Positions 16,411 to 25,509 of a stretch of 64,000 nt of DNA are shown here, one piece after another. The DNA is from Membranihabitans marinus. Lineage in GTDB: Bacteria; Bacteroidota; Bacteroidia; Chitinophagales; Saprospiraceae. The translations under genes and the position numbers were made by a program. Each line of letters starts with the position of its first letter. Within the stretch, counting starts at the first letter, position 1. The stretch is from assembly GCF_019802045.1 (NCBI RefSeq), contig NZ_JAHVHU010000007.1, positions 62,001-126,000 of the forward strand. Direction: 5' to 3'. Below the pieces are notes generated by a model. That model was given only the letters and a program-made list of their open reading frames with translations. It was not told where the DNA came from and did not search any database.

Positions 16411-17823
16411 CTATACTTCAAACAACCCCTCATAATGAGGCATGGGCTTAAAGATCCCACCACCATGTTCAAAAAATGGATCTTCCGTATGATACACACC
16501 GCCATCCGGCTCGACCCACGGCGCATCTGGCATGGGGTGGTAAGACATCATTTTGTCCCATTTTTTATAGTACTGATGGCCATTCGCTTCTTGCAACCCC
16601 GTGCTGATTCCCGGGAATGCTGGTAGACGGGCGGCAATGTTTTTATTCCATTCGACCAGGATGGGGTTCACCGTCAAATCTGCGCAAAAACAAGGAACAT
16701 TATGCTCGTAGGCCAATTGGGTAATTTTCATTGTCATACTGAGAGTTTTCGCGATCGCCTTGACCGCAAACGCTGTATACCCCATTTCGATCCGGTCAGC
16801 GGCATCCTCGACCGTATGTGCACTTTCATCAGACGCAATCCGTACACCAAGATCTCCCACGAACGAGGTATTGAACTCGTCAAAGGGCTCCTCCACCACG
16901 GCGATCTGATCGAATGCACCAATTTTCCGGGCATGATCGAGGAGTCGTTCGAGCGTCTCTTTTTTCTCATACCGTCCATTGGCGTCGAAGTAATAGGGAA
17001 TTTTTCCATCCTTGGTATAAGGCGTTGAATAGGCTTGCATAGCTTGATGTACCTCCGTCAAAAAAGCTTTGTCTTTTTCCAGCATCTCTTCTTGTGTACC
17101 CGCCGCCCCAATTTTCAACTTCAGTATAAAATACCCTTCATCAGTGGACTCCGTCAGTTTATCTATCGGCGTTCCGGTCGCAAACGAGGGTATGCTGGCC
17201 ACCTTATCGTTTCGTGCAGACAATCCGGGTTTATACGCATCGGGGATCATCGCATCAAAATTGGTTATGCCGTGTTCTTGCGCATAGAGCAACCAGGCGG
17301 CATTGTCCACACAGACCAAAGCATTGAGCGCAAAGGTTTTTCGCAGGTCCTCGTGATCGGTAATGCGGGAAGCGTAGGCATACACTTCCGGGTACATATC
17401 GTCCAGCAATTGAAGCGGATCCGTGAAGCTTTGTCCCTCGATCATTTTTAGCGCGTGTTCACTGACCGCATACATCAGGGCATTGCCCCCTGATTCGGAG
17501 TGCTCAAAAGCAACCCGCGCATCAGACCAGAGAACGCCTTGCGACCCCAACCCAATAGTACGTATTCCGGAATCACTCTCCAGCAAAGCAGCCACCTGCC
17601 ACGCTTCAGTGACCGCGCCTCCTTTAAACCGATAAGGATAAAGGGGCTCTCTTTCAAAATTGGAACTAACATTTTTGATCCGGATGGATTTCTTATTCAT
17701 TTTATTTTCTGTTTTGTTGTACGCACCAGGACTACTCAGCACATAACCTGCCGCAGCCGAAGCGGTTAACTTAATAAACCCTCGTCGAGGTAAGCTTAAG
17801 ATACTATTAGAATTGAATTTCAT
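16411..17823 (-). CDS. Tat-exported enolase-superfamily enzyme (mandelate racemase / muconate lactonizing type)
   Basis: The 470-residue protein starts with a twin-arginine signal ('LPRRGFIKLTASAAAG', residues 11-26). The core has the enolase-superfamily ligands in order: Lys-x-Lys in 'ILKLKIG' (~235/237), metal ligands Asp in 'YFDANGRY' (~280), Glu in 'VVEEPFDE' (~311) and Asp/Glu in 'ASDESAH' (~332). That pattern fits the MLE/MR subgroups, which abstract a proton alpha to a carboxylate, typically sugar-acid dehydratases, racemases or epimerases. An exported member is unusual. Its neighbour downstream in the sequence (17856-18815) is another Tat-exported sugar enzyme on the same strand, transcribed just before it, so they probably form one operon. 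Confidence 0.88.
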   Translation of the reverse strand: MKFNSNSILSLPRRGFIKLTASAAAGYVLSSPGAYNKTENKMNKKSIRIKNVSSNFEREPLYPYRFKGGAVTEAWQVAALLESDSGIRTIGLGSQGVLWSDARVAFEHSESGGNALMYAVSEHALKMIEGQSFTDPLQLLDDMYPEVYAYASRITDHEDLRKTFALNALVCVDNAAWLLYAQEHGITNFDAMIPDAYKPGLSARNDKVASIPSFATGTPIDKLTESTDEGYFILKLKIGAAGTQEEMLEKDKAFLTEVHQAMQAYSTPYTKDGKIPYYFDANGRYEKKETLERLLDHARKIGAFDQIAVVEEPFDEFNTSFVGDLGVRIASDESAHTVEDAADRIEMGYTAFAVKAIAKTLSMTMKITQLAYEHNVPCFCADLTVNPILVEWNKNIAARLPAFPGISTGLQEANGHQYYKKWDKMMSYHPMPDAPWVEPDGGVYHTEDPFFEHGGGIFKPMPHYEGLFEV

Positions 17824-17855
17824 CGCTTTTGTTTAAGAATATGGAAAAATGATGG

Positions 17856-18815
17856 TTACACCTCCGCCCACAATTTACGCACGTTGTTCAAATCGCGTTT
17901 CATGGCATCATAGACCACCTGTGGTTCCACCTCAATATCGCTTCGCCCTTTCTCAGCTCCCCCCAGCGGGTATTCCAAATGCAAGGAAACCGGGACGTTG
18001 ATTCCATACGATTTCAACAATTGGAAATAGGTCTTCCATTCGACCATCCCTTCACCAAACGGCACATTCTGTGGAAACCATTTTCCATCCTTTTCCATCC
18101 ATTTAAAATCTTTAATCACAAATGACTGAATTCGTGGATGGATCAACTGCAGGCCTTTGGACCAATTCAATCCACCTTCTACGGTGGCGTGGCGAATGTC
18201 ATACTGAGCTCCTAATCCTTTTTCGCTCGCGTTCATGATCAGCGCATACAATTCCCATATTGAAGAACCCATTCGGATTCCTGCATGATTCTGATAACAA
18301 CCCATCAGCCCCAGTTTCTGGTTTAACTTCGCTAGTTTTTCAGCTTGATGCTGATAATGCACAATCGACTCCGGAATGGTTTTATCCTCCAGATACCGGT
18401 AATACTGCATCCGATAGTGGGTGATGCCCTGATCCGCAGCTGTACGGAGTACCCGCTGACTTAGTTCATCACCGGCATCATTAACATTGGTGGCCATAAG
18501 TACAGGCTGTAATCCAGCCTGATTCATGGCCTTTACGGCCTTGGGCAACTCTTGTTCCACATGCTCAGGTTCTACATGCCCGCCCCGACGCACCGTGAGA
18601 TCCAGCCCGTCAAACCCCATCTCCGCAGCTTTTTCTGCCATCTCCTCGTAATTCAGGAACTGAAAGTGTTTGGAAAAAAGATGTATTTGCAGTTCGTCGT
18701 TCACCGGAGAAGGAGCTTGACTCCACAGCAAATGTGGCATGATCGGAGCTGCCGCAGAAAGTATCGTAGCATTTTTAATGAAATCGCGTCGAGTACCGGG
18801 AATGTGATTTTTCAT
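17856..18815 (-). CDS. Tat-exported sugar phosphate isomerase/epimerase-like TIM-barrel protein
   Basis: This 319-residue protein has a twin-arginine signal ('TRRDFIKNATILSAAAP', residues 8-24) and a xylose-isomerase-like TIM barrel. Landmarks are 'AAEMGFDGLDLTVRRGGHV', 'MGCYQNHAG', 'GAQYDIRHAT' and 'SLHLEYPLGGAE'; His, Asp and Glu residues there are placed like the metal ligands of this fold. Family members isomerise or epimerise sugars or keto-sugars. It sits 32 nt upstream (in transcription) of the enolase-superfamily gene and downstream of a haem lipoprotein gene. This suggests a shared pathway on a carbohydrate or sugar acid in the periplasm. The exact reaction is unknown. Confidence 0.85.
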   Translation of the reverse strand: MKNHIPGTRRDFIKNATILSAAAPIMPHLLWSQAPSPVNDELQIHLFSKHFQFLNYEEMAEKAAEMGFDGLDLTVRRGGHVEPEHVEQELPKAVKAMNQAGLQPVLMATNVNDAGDELSQRVLRTAADQGITHYRMQYYRYLEDKTIPESIVHYQHQAEKLAKLNQKLGLMGCYQNHAGIRMGSSIWELYALIMNASEKGLGAQYDIRHATVEGGLNWSKGLQLIHPRIQSFVIKDFKWMEKDGKWFPQNVPFGEGMVEWKTYFQLLKSYGINVPVSLHLEYPLGGAEKGRSDIEVEPQVVYDAMKRDLNNVRKLWAEV

Positions 18816-18842
18816 AGTCTTAGTCTCTATATTTTAAATACG

Positions 18843-18877
18843 GAGATTTAACAGATCTCCAAGATCTGACAAATCTC
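18843..18877. repeat. 35-bp intergenic palindrome
   Basis: GAGATTT (18843-18849), CAGATCT (18852-18858), AGATCTG (18862-18868) and AAATCTC (18871-18877) form an almost perfect 35-bp palindrome built from two inverted 15-bp units. It lies between two minus-strand genes and can fold as one long hairpin or two small ones. It could be a REP-type repeat or an intra-operon processing/termination site. Confidence 0.45.
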
Positions 18878-18998
18878 TTTGTGTTTAAACCATGCTCAAC
18901 AGCTAAGATTACCATCCACTGCGTTGTTGAACTTGTGTCCGCTTAGCGGTCGAAGCTCCCCCCCTTTCATCGAACCCCTTGCACCTTTCCCCTTTCTC

Positions 18999-21803
18999 CT
19001 AATTTGCCAGCGACTTAATATACAAAATAACAGCGTCTATTTCCGTATCATTCAATATCCCAAGGAATGAGGGCATTTCTGCATCATACCCCTTCACTAC
19101 TTTTTTATTGGGCTCCAGGATTGACTCCCGGAGATAAGCTTCATCCACCTCCTGCGAACTGCCATCATTAAATTCCCGGACAGAACCATAAAGGTCCTGA
19201 AAAGGCGGGCCATACAATCCATCGGTACGGGTGCCTGGAGAATGGCATCCGATGCAAGCCATTTTTGTAAAGAGTTGCTCACCCAGCTCCACCGTCGCTT
19301 CCTGAGGCTCTTGGTTGTTCACCGCCAATTCGTCGGAAGAAAGTGCCAGATCACCAGTGTTCACGTCCCTAAAGCCAGCCTGATCCAAATCAATATCGTT
19401 CACTTCGTGCAAGGTAAACGAAAAGACATCCGACATGAGAGTTCCTTCTTCAGAAGCCATCTTATAACTGACTTCCATCTGTTCTACGACAGCCATATTG
19501 GGCACAATCAATAGCACCGCTTTTTTATCTTCGGAAAGATGGGTGGCCAGGACCGGCAGATGCTCTTCGCCCGGACTGCCATCCATGCGGTAATGGCCCG
19601 AACCATATTCCGGCGATCGCAGATAATTATAACGTTTCACCTGAAAATTACCAATATTGTCTATTTCAGCTTCATTCAGAGGTACATCAAACCGCAAAAC
19701 GATGCCCTGGCGCCCCGCCTGAAATTGAACCGGCAGAATATCCGGCATTCCCGTGTACCGGAATCGGAGCAATGAACTGATCCCTTTGGAAGAGGACCCC
19801 CACAGGTTGAATCCGGTAAAGTATGGATATCCATCTTTCCCCCGGATAGCCCCTTTCGAAATCGGAGTCGGATAATGAGCCGGAATATAGGTAATACCGC
19901 CTTGCAAGGTCTGGTCTGTGGTATCGATTAGAATTTTATACAATCCCGGTTTACCAAAAGAGATATGTACTAATTGATCATTTAATGGGCCCATTTTATC
20001 CGTAGTCATCCACACTTGGCCAATACTAGATGGTTCAATGTGGTGCGGCGCCCATAGCAGTGGTGGGGTAATCGCCGGTGTGTCTACCACATGGGCTGTC
20101 GATGGCACCCCATAATAATCGCCTTTTTGCACATGATAGATCGGTGTACTCGGCACGTAATTACCTTGTTGATCGGTCACGGTCAGGAACCCCGTCTCTG
20201 GATGAATACCCAGGTAAGGCCCACGAAGACCGGTAGCCATGACCTCCAAAGAACGGCCATCTTCAGATATATGAATCACCGATCCATCGTATTGAGACCC
20301 TCTGGCAAAGCCCTTGGTTGTCGGTGCACCAATATGAGGTCCCCCACTTAATGATCCTCCTTTAGCTATGAAAAACCCACCTTCCGGGTCTACAACCAGA
20401 TCCGCCGGCCACTCCCGTGTCTCCATGGACTGGTCTGCAATGTTTGAAAAGTTCTCATAAAAATCAGCTTCTCCATCGTTATTCGTATCGTGAAACCGAA
20501 TAATGCCTGAACGATCAAAAACGTAGATTGTATCCCGCAACACCTCAATACTCATCGGTTGGTTGAGTCCGGACGCATAGCGGGTCCAGGTCATATAATC
20601 AGACCCGATACCATCGACCAGCCAAACGTCACCTGAAAAAGATACCGCTGCACCACGCCCGTCACTAAAGAAATCCACATCCATCAGACGTACATTGCGA
20701 TTCCACGGGTTGGGAACGGGCAAGAGCAATTGATCGGTCACATAGGTTGCCGTATCTGGTGACTTTATTTCACGGGTATATACCTTTTCCGACCAGCGTG
20801 TTATATTTTCTTTCTTCTTGTATTCATAGTCGCGGCTGTTTTCTGCTTCGACAAATGCTTTAAAATCTTCCAGTTTATCGGTCGGTCCTTTCCAGATAAA
20901 TATTCGTGAATGAATACCCGTATCCGTAGACTGATATTTGACAGATAGGTACCGGTTATCAGTCAGCACCCAGGTGGCGCCGTGGCCGGGTAGCGTTCCC
21001 ACGGCTGTGACGCTGTCCTGATTTTCACCCTGAAGAATGTATGCCCAGGCGTCTGAGGATTCCATTTTTGCACCATTGGTAACTTCTGCCAGATTCACAA
21101 TTAAAGTGTTCTGGTGCGGATTGATCTCGAAAGCTCGTTCAAAAACAGTCTCCTCCCCAAAAGACAGCCGGCCGGGCAGTTCCCGGATATCTGTACCATC
21201 TACAGTGTAGTGCAATGCCAATGAGTTGCTGTCTTCCAGTTCGATGCCACCCCATCGACCCAGCGAAGTGGAGATCGGTCCCCATTTGTCTTTATCATAC
21301 GGAGCCGATTTGGTCCTTGGATCATCGTACGCTGGTTCGTTCACACTCCATCCTGGATACAGTCCCGTGGCTATTTTGGGGTCACCCAATACCTGAGGAA
21401 ATTTATTCTTCTTATTGAAAAAGTCATCGTAAGAGATCTGAGCCATCCCGGTTAAGGAAATAAAGTCGCCGGTCCAACCCACGGACCAACGCAACAAATC
21501 GGGATCAAAACAAGCATAGGTATCATCCCCTAAATTCATGATAACACCCCGGGAAGTCAGATTCCAATCCGGCAATCCGTGTCCCAGATTGCGCAGATCG
21601 ATCGACGTAGTAATAAACGGAAAATCCTGCTCCACGTAGGGCGCTAACTGAAGCGAATCATAATTATTATCCGAGATAATATGCTCCGGTGGTTTGTCGC
21701 AGCTCATAGTCAGCGCAATAAGAGACATCAGCAGCGTGCCTGCCAGAGTGGACAAAGTGGTGTATCGACCGTTAACGAAAACAGTTCGTGACGTGTTTTT
21801 CAT
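18999..21803 (-). CDS. large haem-binding lipoprotein with DUF6797-like N-terminus and C-terminal cytochrome c
   Basis: This 934-residue lipoprotein has a hydrophobic N-terminus ending 'LIALTMSC'. The N-terminal third ('SRGVIMNLGDDTYACFDPDLLRWSVGWTG') resembles the DUF6797 domain found beside PVC-type haem proteins. A beta-propeller-like middle (about 350-650) has repeated 'IYVFDRSGIIRFHDTNNDGEAD' and 'ADLVVDPEGGFFIAKGG' blades. The last ~85 residues are a cytochrome c with CIGCH at about 850 and an axial-Met candidate in 'EMPSFLG' near 910. It should sit on the outer membrane or in the periplasm and pass electrons from an oxidised substrate. The next upstream gene is another large haem lipoprotein. 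Function beyond electron transfer is inferred. Confidence 0.85.
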   Translation of the reverse strand: MKNTSRTVFVNGRYTTLSTLAGTLLMSLIALTMSCDKPPEHIISDNNYDSLQLAPYVEQDFPFITTSIDLRNLGHGLPDWNLTSRGVIMNLGDDTYACFDPDLLRWSVGWTGDFISLTGMAQISYDDFFNKKNKFPQVLGDPKIATGLYPGWSVNEPAYDDPRTKSAPYDKDKWGPISTSLGRWGGIELEDSNSLALHYTVDGTDIRELPGRLSFGEETVFERAFEINPHQNTLIVNLAEVTNGAKMESSDAWAYILQGENQDSVTAVGTLPGHGATWVLTDNRYLSVKYQSTDTGIHSRIFIWKGPTDKLEDFKAFVEAENSRDYEYKKKENITRWSEKVYTREIKSPDTATYVTDQLLLPVPNPWNRNVRLMDVDFFSDGRGAAVSFSGDVWLVDGIGSDYMTWTRYASGLNQPMSIEVLRDTIYVFDRSGIIRFHDTNNDGEADFYENFSNIADQSMETREWPADLVVDPEGGFFIAKGGSLSGGPHIGAPTTKGFARGSQYDGSVIHISEDGRSLEVMATGLRGPYLGIHPETGFLTVTDQQGNYVPSTPIYHVQKGDYYGVPSTAHVVDTPAITPPLLWAPHHIEPSSIGQVWMTTDKMGPLNDQLVHISFGKPGLYKILIDTTDQTLQGGITYIPAHYPTPISKGAIRGKDGYPYFTGFNLWGSSSKGISSLLRFRYTGMPDILPVQFQAGRQGIVLRFDVPLNEAEIDNIGNFQVKRYNYLRSPEYGSGHYRMDGSPGEEHLPVLATHLSEDKKAVLLIVPNMAVVEQMEVSYKMASEEGTLMSDVFSFTLHEVNDIDLDQAGFRDVNTGDLALSSDELAVNNQEPQEATVELGEQLFTKMACIGCHSPGTRTDGLYGPPFQDLYGSVREFNDGSSQEVDEAYLRESILEPNKKVVKGYDAEMPSFLGILNDTEIDAVILYIKSLAN

Positions 21804-21825
21804 AGTATATATTTTGACAAGGGTG

Positions 21826-21833
21826 CTAAATTA
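21826..21833 (-). promoter_or_regulatory. possible -7 element (TAATTTAG) for the haem lipoprotein gene
   Basis: On the minus strand, TAATTTAG matches TAnnTTTG at seven of eight positions. It lies 22 nt before the ATG at 21803, similar to the spacing of better promoters in this window. No clear -33 element was seen. Confidence 0.35.
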
Positions 21834-22150
21834 AGGGAAATCCATGAGTATAATAGTTTCTGTTGTTAGGATTTAAAGGTTATTTCGGGAAAGGCCCGGA
21901 AGGTCAGGGGGATAAAGCAGTTCATTCAATTTGAACTAGTTTCACCATTCTACCATTTGAGATCTCCACGTTGACGATTGGGCATTACTTTTTGTACAGT
22001 CTCAAAGGGTCCGCTTCATGCGCGTATGGATACATTTCCATTCTTAGTAGAAGTACAAATGTAAAATGCAAAGGCGCATTGGCTAACTTGGTGGCTAATC
22101 CACATTCAAGCGCTTGCTTTCCTTCTGTATTTGAATGCGTGCGTTCCATT
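21834..22150. other. 317-bp intergenic region between the two haem lipoprotein genes
   Basis: No ORF of note. ACATTT and AAATGT (within about 22029-22061) form a loose dyad. The region separates two genes on the same strand and is too long for a tight operon, so the downstream gene probably has its own promoter. Confidence 0.4.
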
Positions 22151-25100
22151 TTAGTCCTCCATCAAATAAACAAACAAATCCCGCACCTCCTGATCACTCA
22201 ATCGTTCCAGGATGCCTTCCGGCATCAAAGAGGTTTGCTGTGGTTCCATTTTTTCAATTTCATTCATGGAGAGTTGGATGGGCTCTCCCCCATACGGCTT
22301 CACCGTCACCGCGTTGTCAGAACGTTCAGTAAGAAAACCGGATAAAGTCCGGCCGTCCCGGGTGTATATCCGATAATTGACATAGCCCTCCCGAATGTCC
22401 GCACTTGGATCGACCACCTGCATAAGCATATAAGACAGGTTGGTCCGGTCGTAGCCGGTCAGATCGGGACCTATATTCTCCCCTTCATCGTTCATCTGAT
22501 GACAAATCCCGCAGGCCGTCCGATAAATCAGCTTACCCGACGTTTCATCCCCTGCCCCCGATTGAATGACCCGTGCCAATTCCTGGATCGTTTTGGCTTT
22601 TTCATCGAAAGTGCTGACCTTTGTTGCCGGCCAGATTTTCTGTACTCTTTCGGATAATGCCTTATCGCCAAACAAAAGCATGTGCTGGGCCAGTTCGACC
22701 GGGACATCTTCCTTGTGGATCACCGAGGTTCCTTCTATTTCATTTAATAACAAACCGGCCCAACCAGGTCTGCTCATCAAAAGATTCAAGGCGGCCAGAC
22801 GAACTTCCGGGTCTTCACGCAATACCCGCGGGTAAGCACCCAACACGCCATGTCCTACTTCCTCGAAATCATACCGTTGAAGCATGTTCAAAATGGTAAT
22901 TTTCACCGCCTTCGACTCTTCGAGGGGTGGTCGCTTCAGGATATCCAGCAACGTGGGAACAGCCTCTTCATATTCTACCTCGCCGAGGATACGGATATAG
23001 GCCAACCGTTCATTGAGATCGGCCTGTGGATTTTTGATGACTTCCATGACCTTGGGAAGCACACCAGATGTTTTTTGCCGGAGCGCCATGGCATATTCTC
23101 CCTCTCCGGTTGCCTGATAAGGAGACATGGCCTGAACGAGTTCTTTTGGTAAATCCGATATATTTTTTCCGCGTAATCCTTCCTGCATCCCGTTCATAAG
23201 TTTTTCCCCGGAAGCTTTGTCCGGAACCAGTTCAAACAATCGCTGCGCGGCTCCTAAATTTTCCGGTCCGCCTGACAGCACATAGCGCTGCATTAACCGC
23301 GATAAAAGAACCTCTTTCACGACCGGAATAGACCAAAATGATAGATCTCTAAAAAATGCGATGACACCTTCCCGGTCAGATTCCGCTTTGGATTCCAATG
23401 CCCACCAGATCTGCAAAGGAATGTCCGGATCCGTGGAGTCATCGTGATGAATTAGCAGATTTCTGATCATGGGCAGGGCTACTTCACCGGGCAATCTTTT
23501 GGCGGAGGCTGCAAGCTGACTCCGTACTTCCGGATTTACTTCTTGACGGGCTACTTCAGCGAGTTCCTTTGCCACCACTTCCGATGCCTGACGCTGATCT
23601 CCCACTAACCGGACGGCCCACAACCGGACAAAAGGATCCGAATGATTCATCCCAGTTGACGCTAATTCATCATCCAGGCCACCCAGAAGATGCATCGCCC
23701 AAAATGCCTCTAGAGCCTCCTGACCAGACCCGGAATTCATTAAACCGCTCAACTGAGGAATCATTGATTGATCGCCTCTATCGTGGATGACCCGAAGGGC
23801 CTTTTGACGAAACCATCGGTTTTTATGGGATAAAAGATCGATTAATTCCTGATTACTATAAGTCGTCAGATCAAAGGGATGATAACCTGTTTTACTTCCT
23901 TTTTGCCTCAACCTGTAAATCCTACCGGTGGATTTGTTCCAGGTATCCCGGGGATCGACATGGGACAGCCGACTGTCATACCAGTCTGTCATGTACACCG
24001 CTCCATCCGGACCGGTCTGAATATCTATAGGTCGAAACCAGCGATCGTCTGTATCCACGGTGGTATCTTGATCAACGGTGCGTATCGTGGAACCATTTAT
24101 TTCAAAATCAGACAGCACCACGTTTCCTTGTAGTGGATTCAGTGCGATAAAGTTTTCCTCATACCGAGCAGGGAATTGACCGCCTTCATAACGGAGAATA
24201 GCGTGAGTAAAACGCACTTTTTCTCCTGCAAATTCCATGTCGGGCAGATACCCAAAGGCATACGGGTTGGTCAATGGTCCGTGTTTGCCCCAGCTTTTCA
24301 GGTAATAGCCACCTTGCTTGTAATAAGGCCCGCGTCCATACCCATTGTGCCCCGAATAAATACGGCCCTTGGAGTCGATCTCTACGTTGAAGGTATTCCC
24401 ACCACCTTCCCCAAAAATCTCGAAGATCTTCGTATCCGGATGATACCGCCAGATCACCTGGCCCTGAAAAAATACATCTTTCGTTGCTGCAGAACTCACC
24501 GTGGACGTGGTGGTACTCCCCTGCGCTCCATACAACCAACCGTCCGGACCCCATCGAAGACTGTTTGCTACGGCGTGGGTATCTTGTAAACCAAATCCCT
24601 GTAGATGAACTTCCGGGTCTCCATCAGGAATACCATCGCCATCGGGATCCGGATAAGCGATCAGGTAGGGTGGATTGAGCACCCAGATTTTTCCATATCC
24701 CTGGGTTACGCTGGTGGTGATATTCAATCCGGAGATCGCATCGATGGAGTGATCAAACACCCCATCGCCATTGGTATCTTCAAATATGGTAATCTTATCA
24801 GCTCCTTTTTTACCACCCGGTGGAGGTGCCGGAATCGTGTCAAACTGCACCCGCAAATGATTATCCAATCCGGTAATTTTCAATCCGGCGGGATACGGGT
24901 ACTGGTTGTAGTGCACCACCCACATTCTCCCCTTGGTATCAAAGCTGATCTCGAGCGGTTGGTTGACCATGGGTTCACCCAATACGAGATCCATATCCAG
25001 GTCAGCAGCTACTTCAAATTCCCGGATTGCATCTTCTGCAGGTACGGGTTTGGAATCATCCGTTAATGCACCCCTTCCCGGAAATGCCTCGAGCTGACGG

Positions 25101-25216
25101 GCCACCTCTTCATTGGCGGCGCGACCGGAAAGGTTTTGGTTGGTCGCTTCCTCATCTTGGCAGCTGAAAATAAAGAGAATTAAAATAAAAGGGAGTTGTT
25201 TCAAAACATTATACAT
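22151..25216 (-). CDS. PVC-type haem-binding membrane-bound dehydrogenase-like lipoprotein with HEAT repeats and cytochrome c domain
   Basis: From the ATG at 25216 this is about 1021 residues with a short lipoprotein signal ending FIFSC (Cys19). The first ~370 residues form a beta-propeller of the sugar/soluble dehydrogenase type ('MVNQPLEISFDTKGRMWVV', 'DGAVYMTDWYDSR'). The middle (about 420-860) is alpha-helical HEAT-like repeat ('ALRVIHDRG', 'VRLWAVRLVGD', 'RLAYIRILGEVEYEEAVPTLL'). The end is a cytochrome c (CGICH near 900) followed by the 'YVNYRIYTRDGRTLSGFL' segment characteristic of PVC-type haem-binding proteins. The start is chosen because a perfect -7 element ends 19 nt upstream; a further ATG at 25234 lies almost on that element. 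It probably oxidises an external polyol or sugar and hands electrons to a cytochrome chain. Confidence 0.87.
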   Translation of the reverse strand: MYNVLKQLPFILILFIFSCQDEEATNQNLSGRAANEEVARQLEAFPGRGALTDDSKPVPAEDAIREFEVAADLDMDLVLGEPMVNQPLEISFDTKGRMWVVHYNQYPYPAGLKITGLDNHLRVQFDTIPAPPPGGKKGADKITIFEDTNGDGVFDHSIDAISGLNITTSVTQGYGKIWVLNPPYLIAYPDPDGDGIPDGDPEVHLQGFGLQDTHAVANSLRWGPDGWLYGAQGSTTTSTVSSAATKDVFFQGQVIWRYHPDTKIFEIFGEGGGNTFNVEIDSKGRIYSGHNGYGRGPYYKQGGYYLKSWGKHGPLTNPYAFGYLPDMEFAGEKVRFTHAILRYEGGQFPARYEENFIALNPLQGNVVLSDFEINGSTIRTVDQDTTVDTDDRWFRPIDIQTGPDGAVYMTDWYDSRLSHVDPRDTWNKSTGRIYRLRQKGSKTGYHPFDLTTYSNQELIDLLSHKNRWFRQKALRVIHDRGDQSMIPQLSGLMNSGSGQEALEAFWAMHLLGGLDDELASTGMNHSDPFVRLWAVRLVGDQRQASEVVAKELAEVARQEVNPEVRSQLAASAKRLPGEVALPMIRNLLIHHDDSTDPDIPLQIWWALESKAESDREGVIAFFRDLSFWSIPVVKEVLLSRLMQRYVLSGGPENLGAAQRLFELVPDKASGEKLMNGMQEGLRGKNISDLPKELVQAMSPYQATGEGEYAMALRQKTSGVLPKVMEVIKNPQADLNERLAYIRILGEVEYEEAVPTLLDILKRPPLEESKAVKITILNMLQRYDFEEVGHGVLGAYPRVLREDPEVRLAALNLLMSRPGWAGLLLNEIEGTSVIHKEDVPVELAQHMLLFGDKALSERVQKIWPATKVSTFDEKAKTIQELARVIQSGAGDETSGKLIYRTACGICHQMNDEGENIGPDLTGYDRTNLSYMLMQVVDPSADIREGYVNYRIYTRDGRTLSGFLTERSDNAVTVKPYGGEPIQLSMNEIEKMEPQQTSLMPEGILERLSDQEVRDLFVYLMED

Positions 25217-25235
25217 CGGGATAAATCTATACATT

Positions 25236-25243
25236 CAAATATA
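25236..25243 (-). promoter_or_regulatory. Bacteroidota -7 element (TATATTTG) for the propeller/HEAT/haem lipoprotein
   Basis: On the minus strand TATATTTG is a perfect TAnnTTTG, 19 nt before the ATG at 25216. It decides the start codon, since the alternative ATG at 25234 would lie upstream of the predicted transcription start. The -33 region is not recognisable. Confidence 0.5.
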
Positions 25244-25321
25244 TGTTTTAAAGGTAAGGAAATAATCATCGCAGATGGAACCCGCTAGGAGACATCGTGT
25301 TAATTATTTATAATTTCATCC

Positions 25322-25507
25322 ATGGGGGTACAATTACTTTTGAATAAAGATGATCCCTGGAAACTACCTGCAAATCAATTGGACAAGATAAGCCGTATAT
25401 TAACTTCACTGGATACCATATATACATTGGAGCCATTTCGACAAATCCCGCGATATCGGTATCATGCATTAAAAGGCGATCTTCAAGACGATCATTCTGT
25501 TTCCTGA
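25322..25507 (+). pseudogene. truncated HigB/RelE-type toxin remnant
   Basis: The 61-codon frame ends LKGDLQDDHSVS then TGA. Its segments 'LPANQLDKISRILTSLD', 'FRQIPRYRYHALKGDL' and 'HSVS' follow the HigB family pattern (helix, 'Pg.r.H.LKG', 'SV'), but the following beta-strands with the conserved N-W/Q-R-I-F core are missing. It lies in the gap between two minus-strand genes, and its stop is 3 bases from the end of the EEP gene. No antitoxin gene follows. It is best read as the stump of a toxin gene left after a rearrangement. The identification is from pattern memory only. Confidence 0.5.
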
Positions 25508-25509
25508 TT

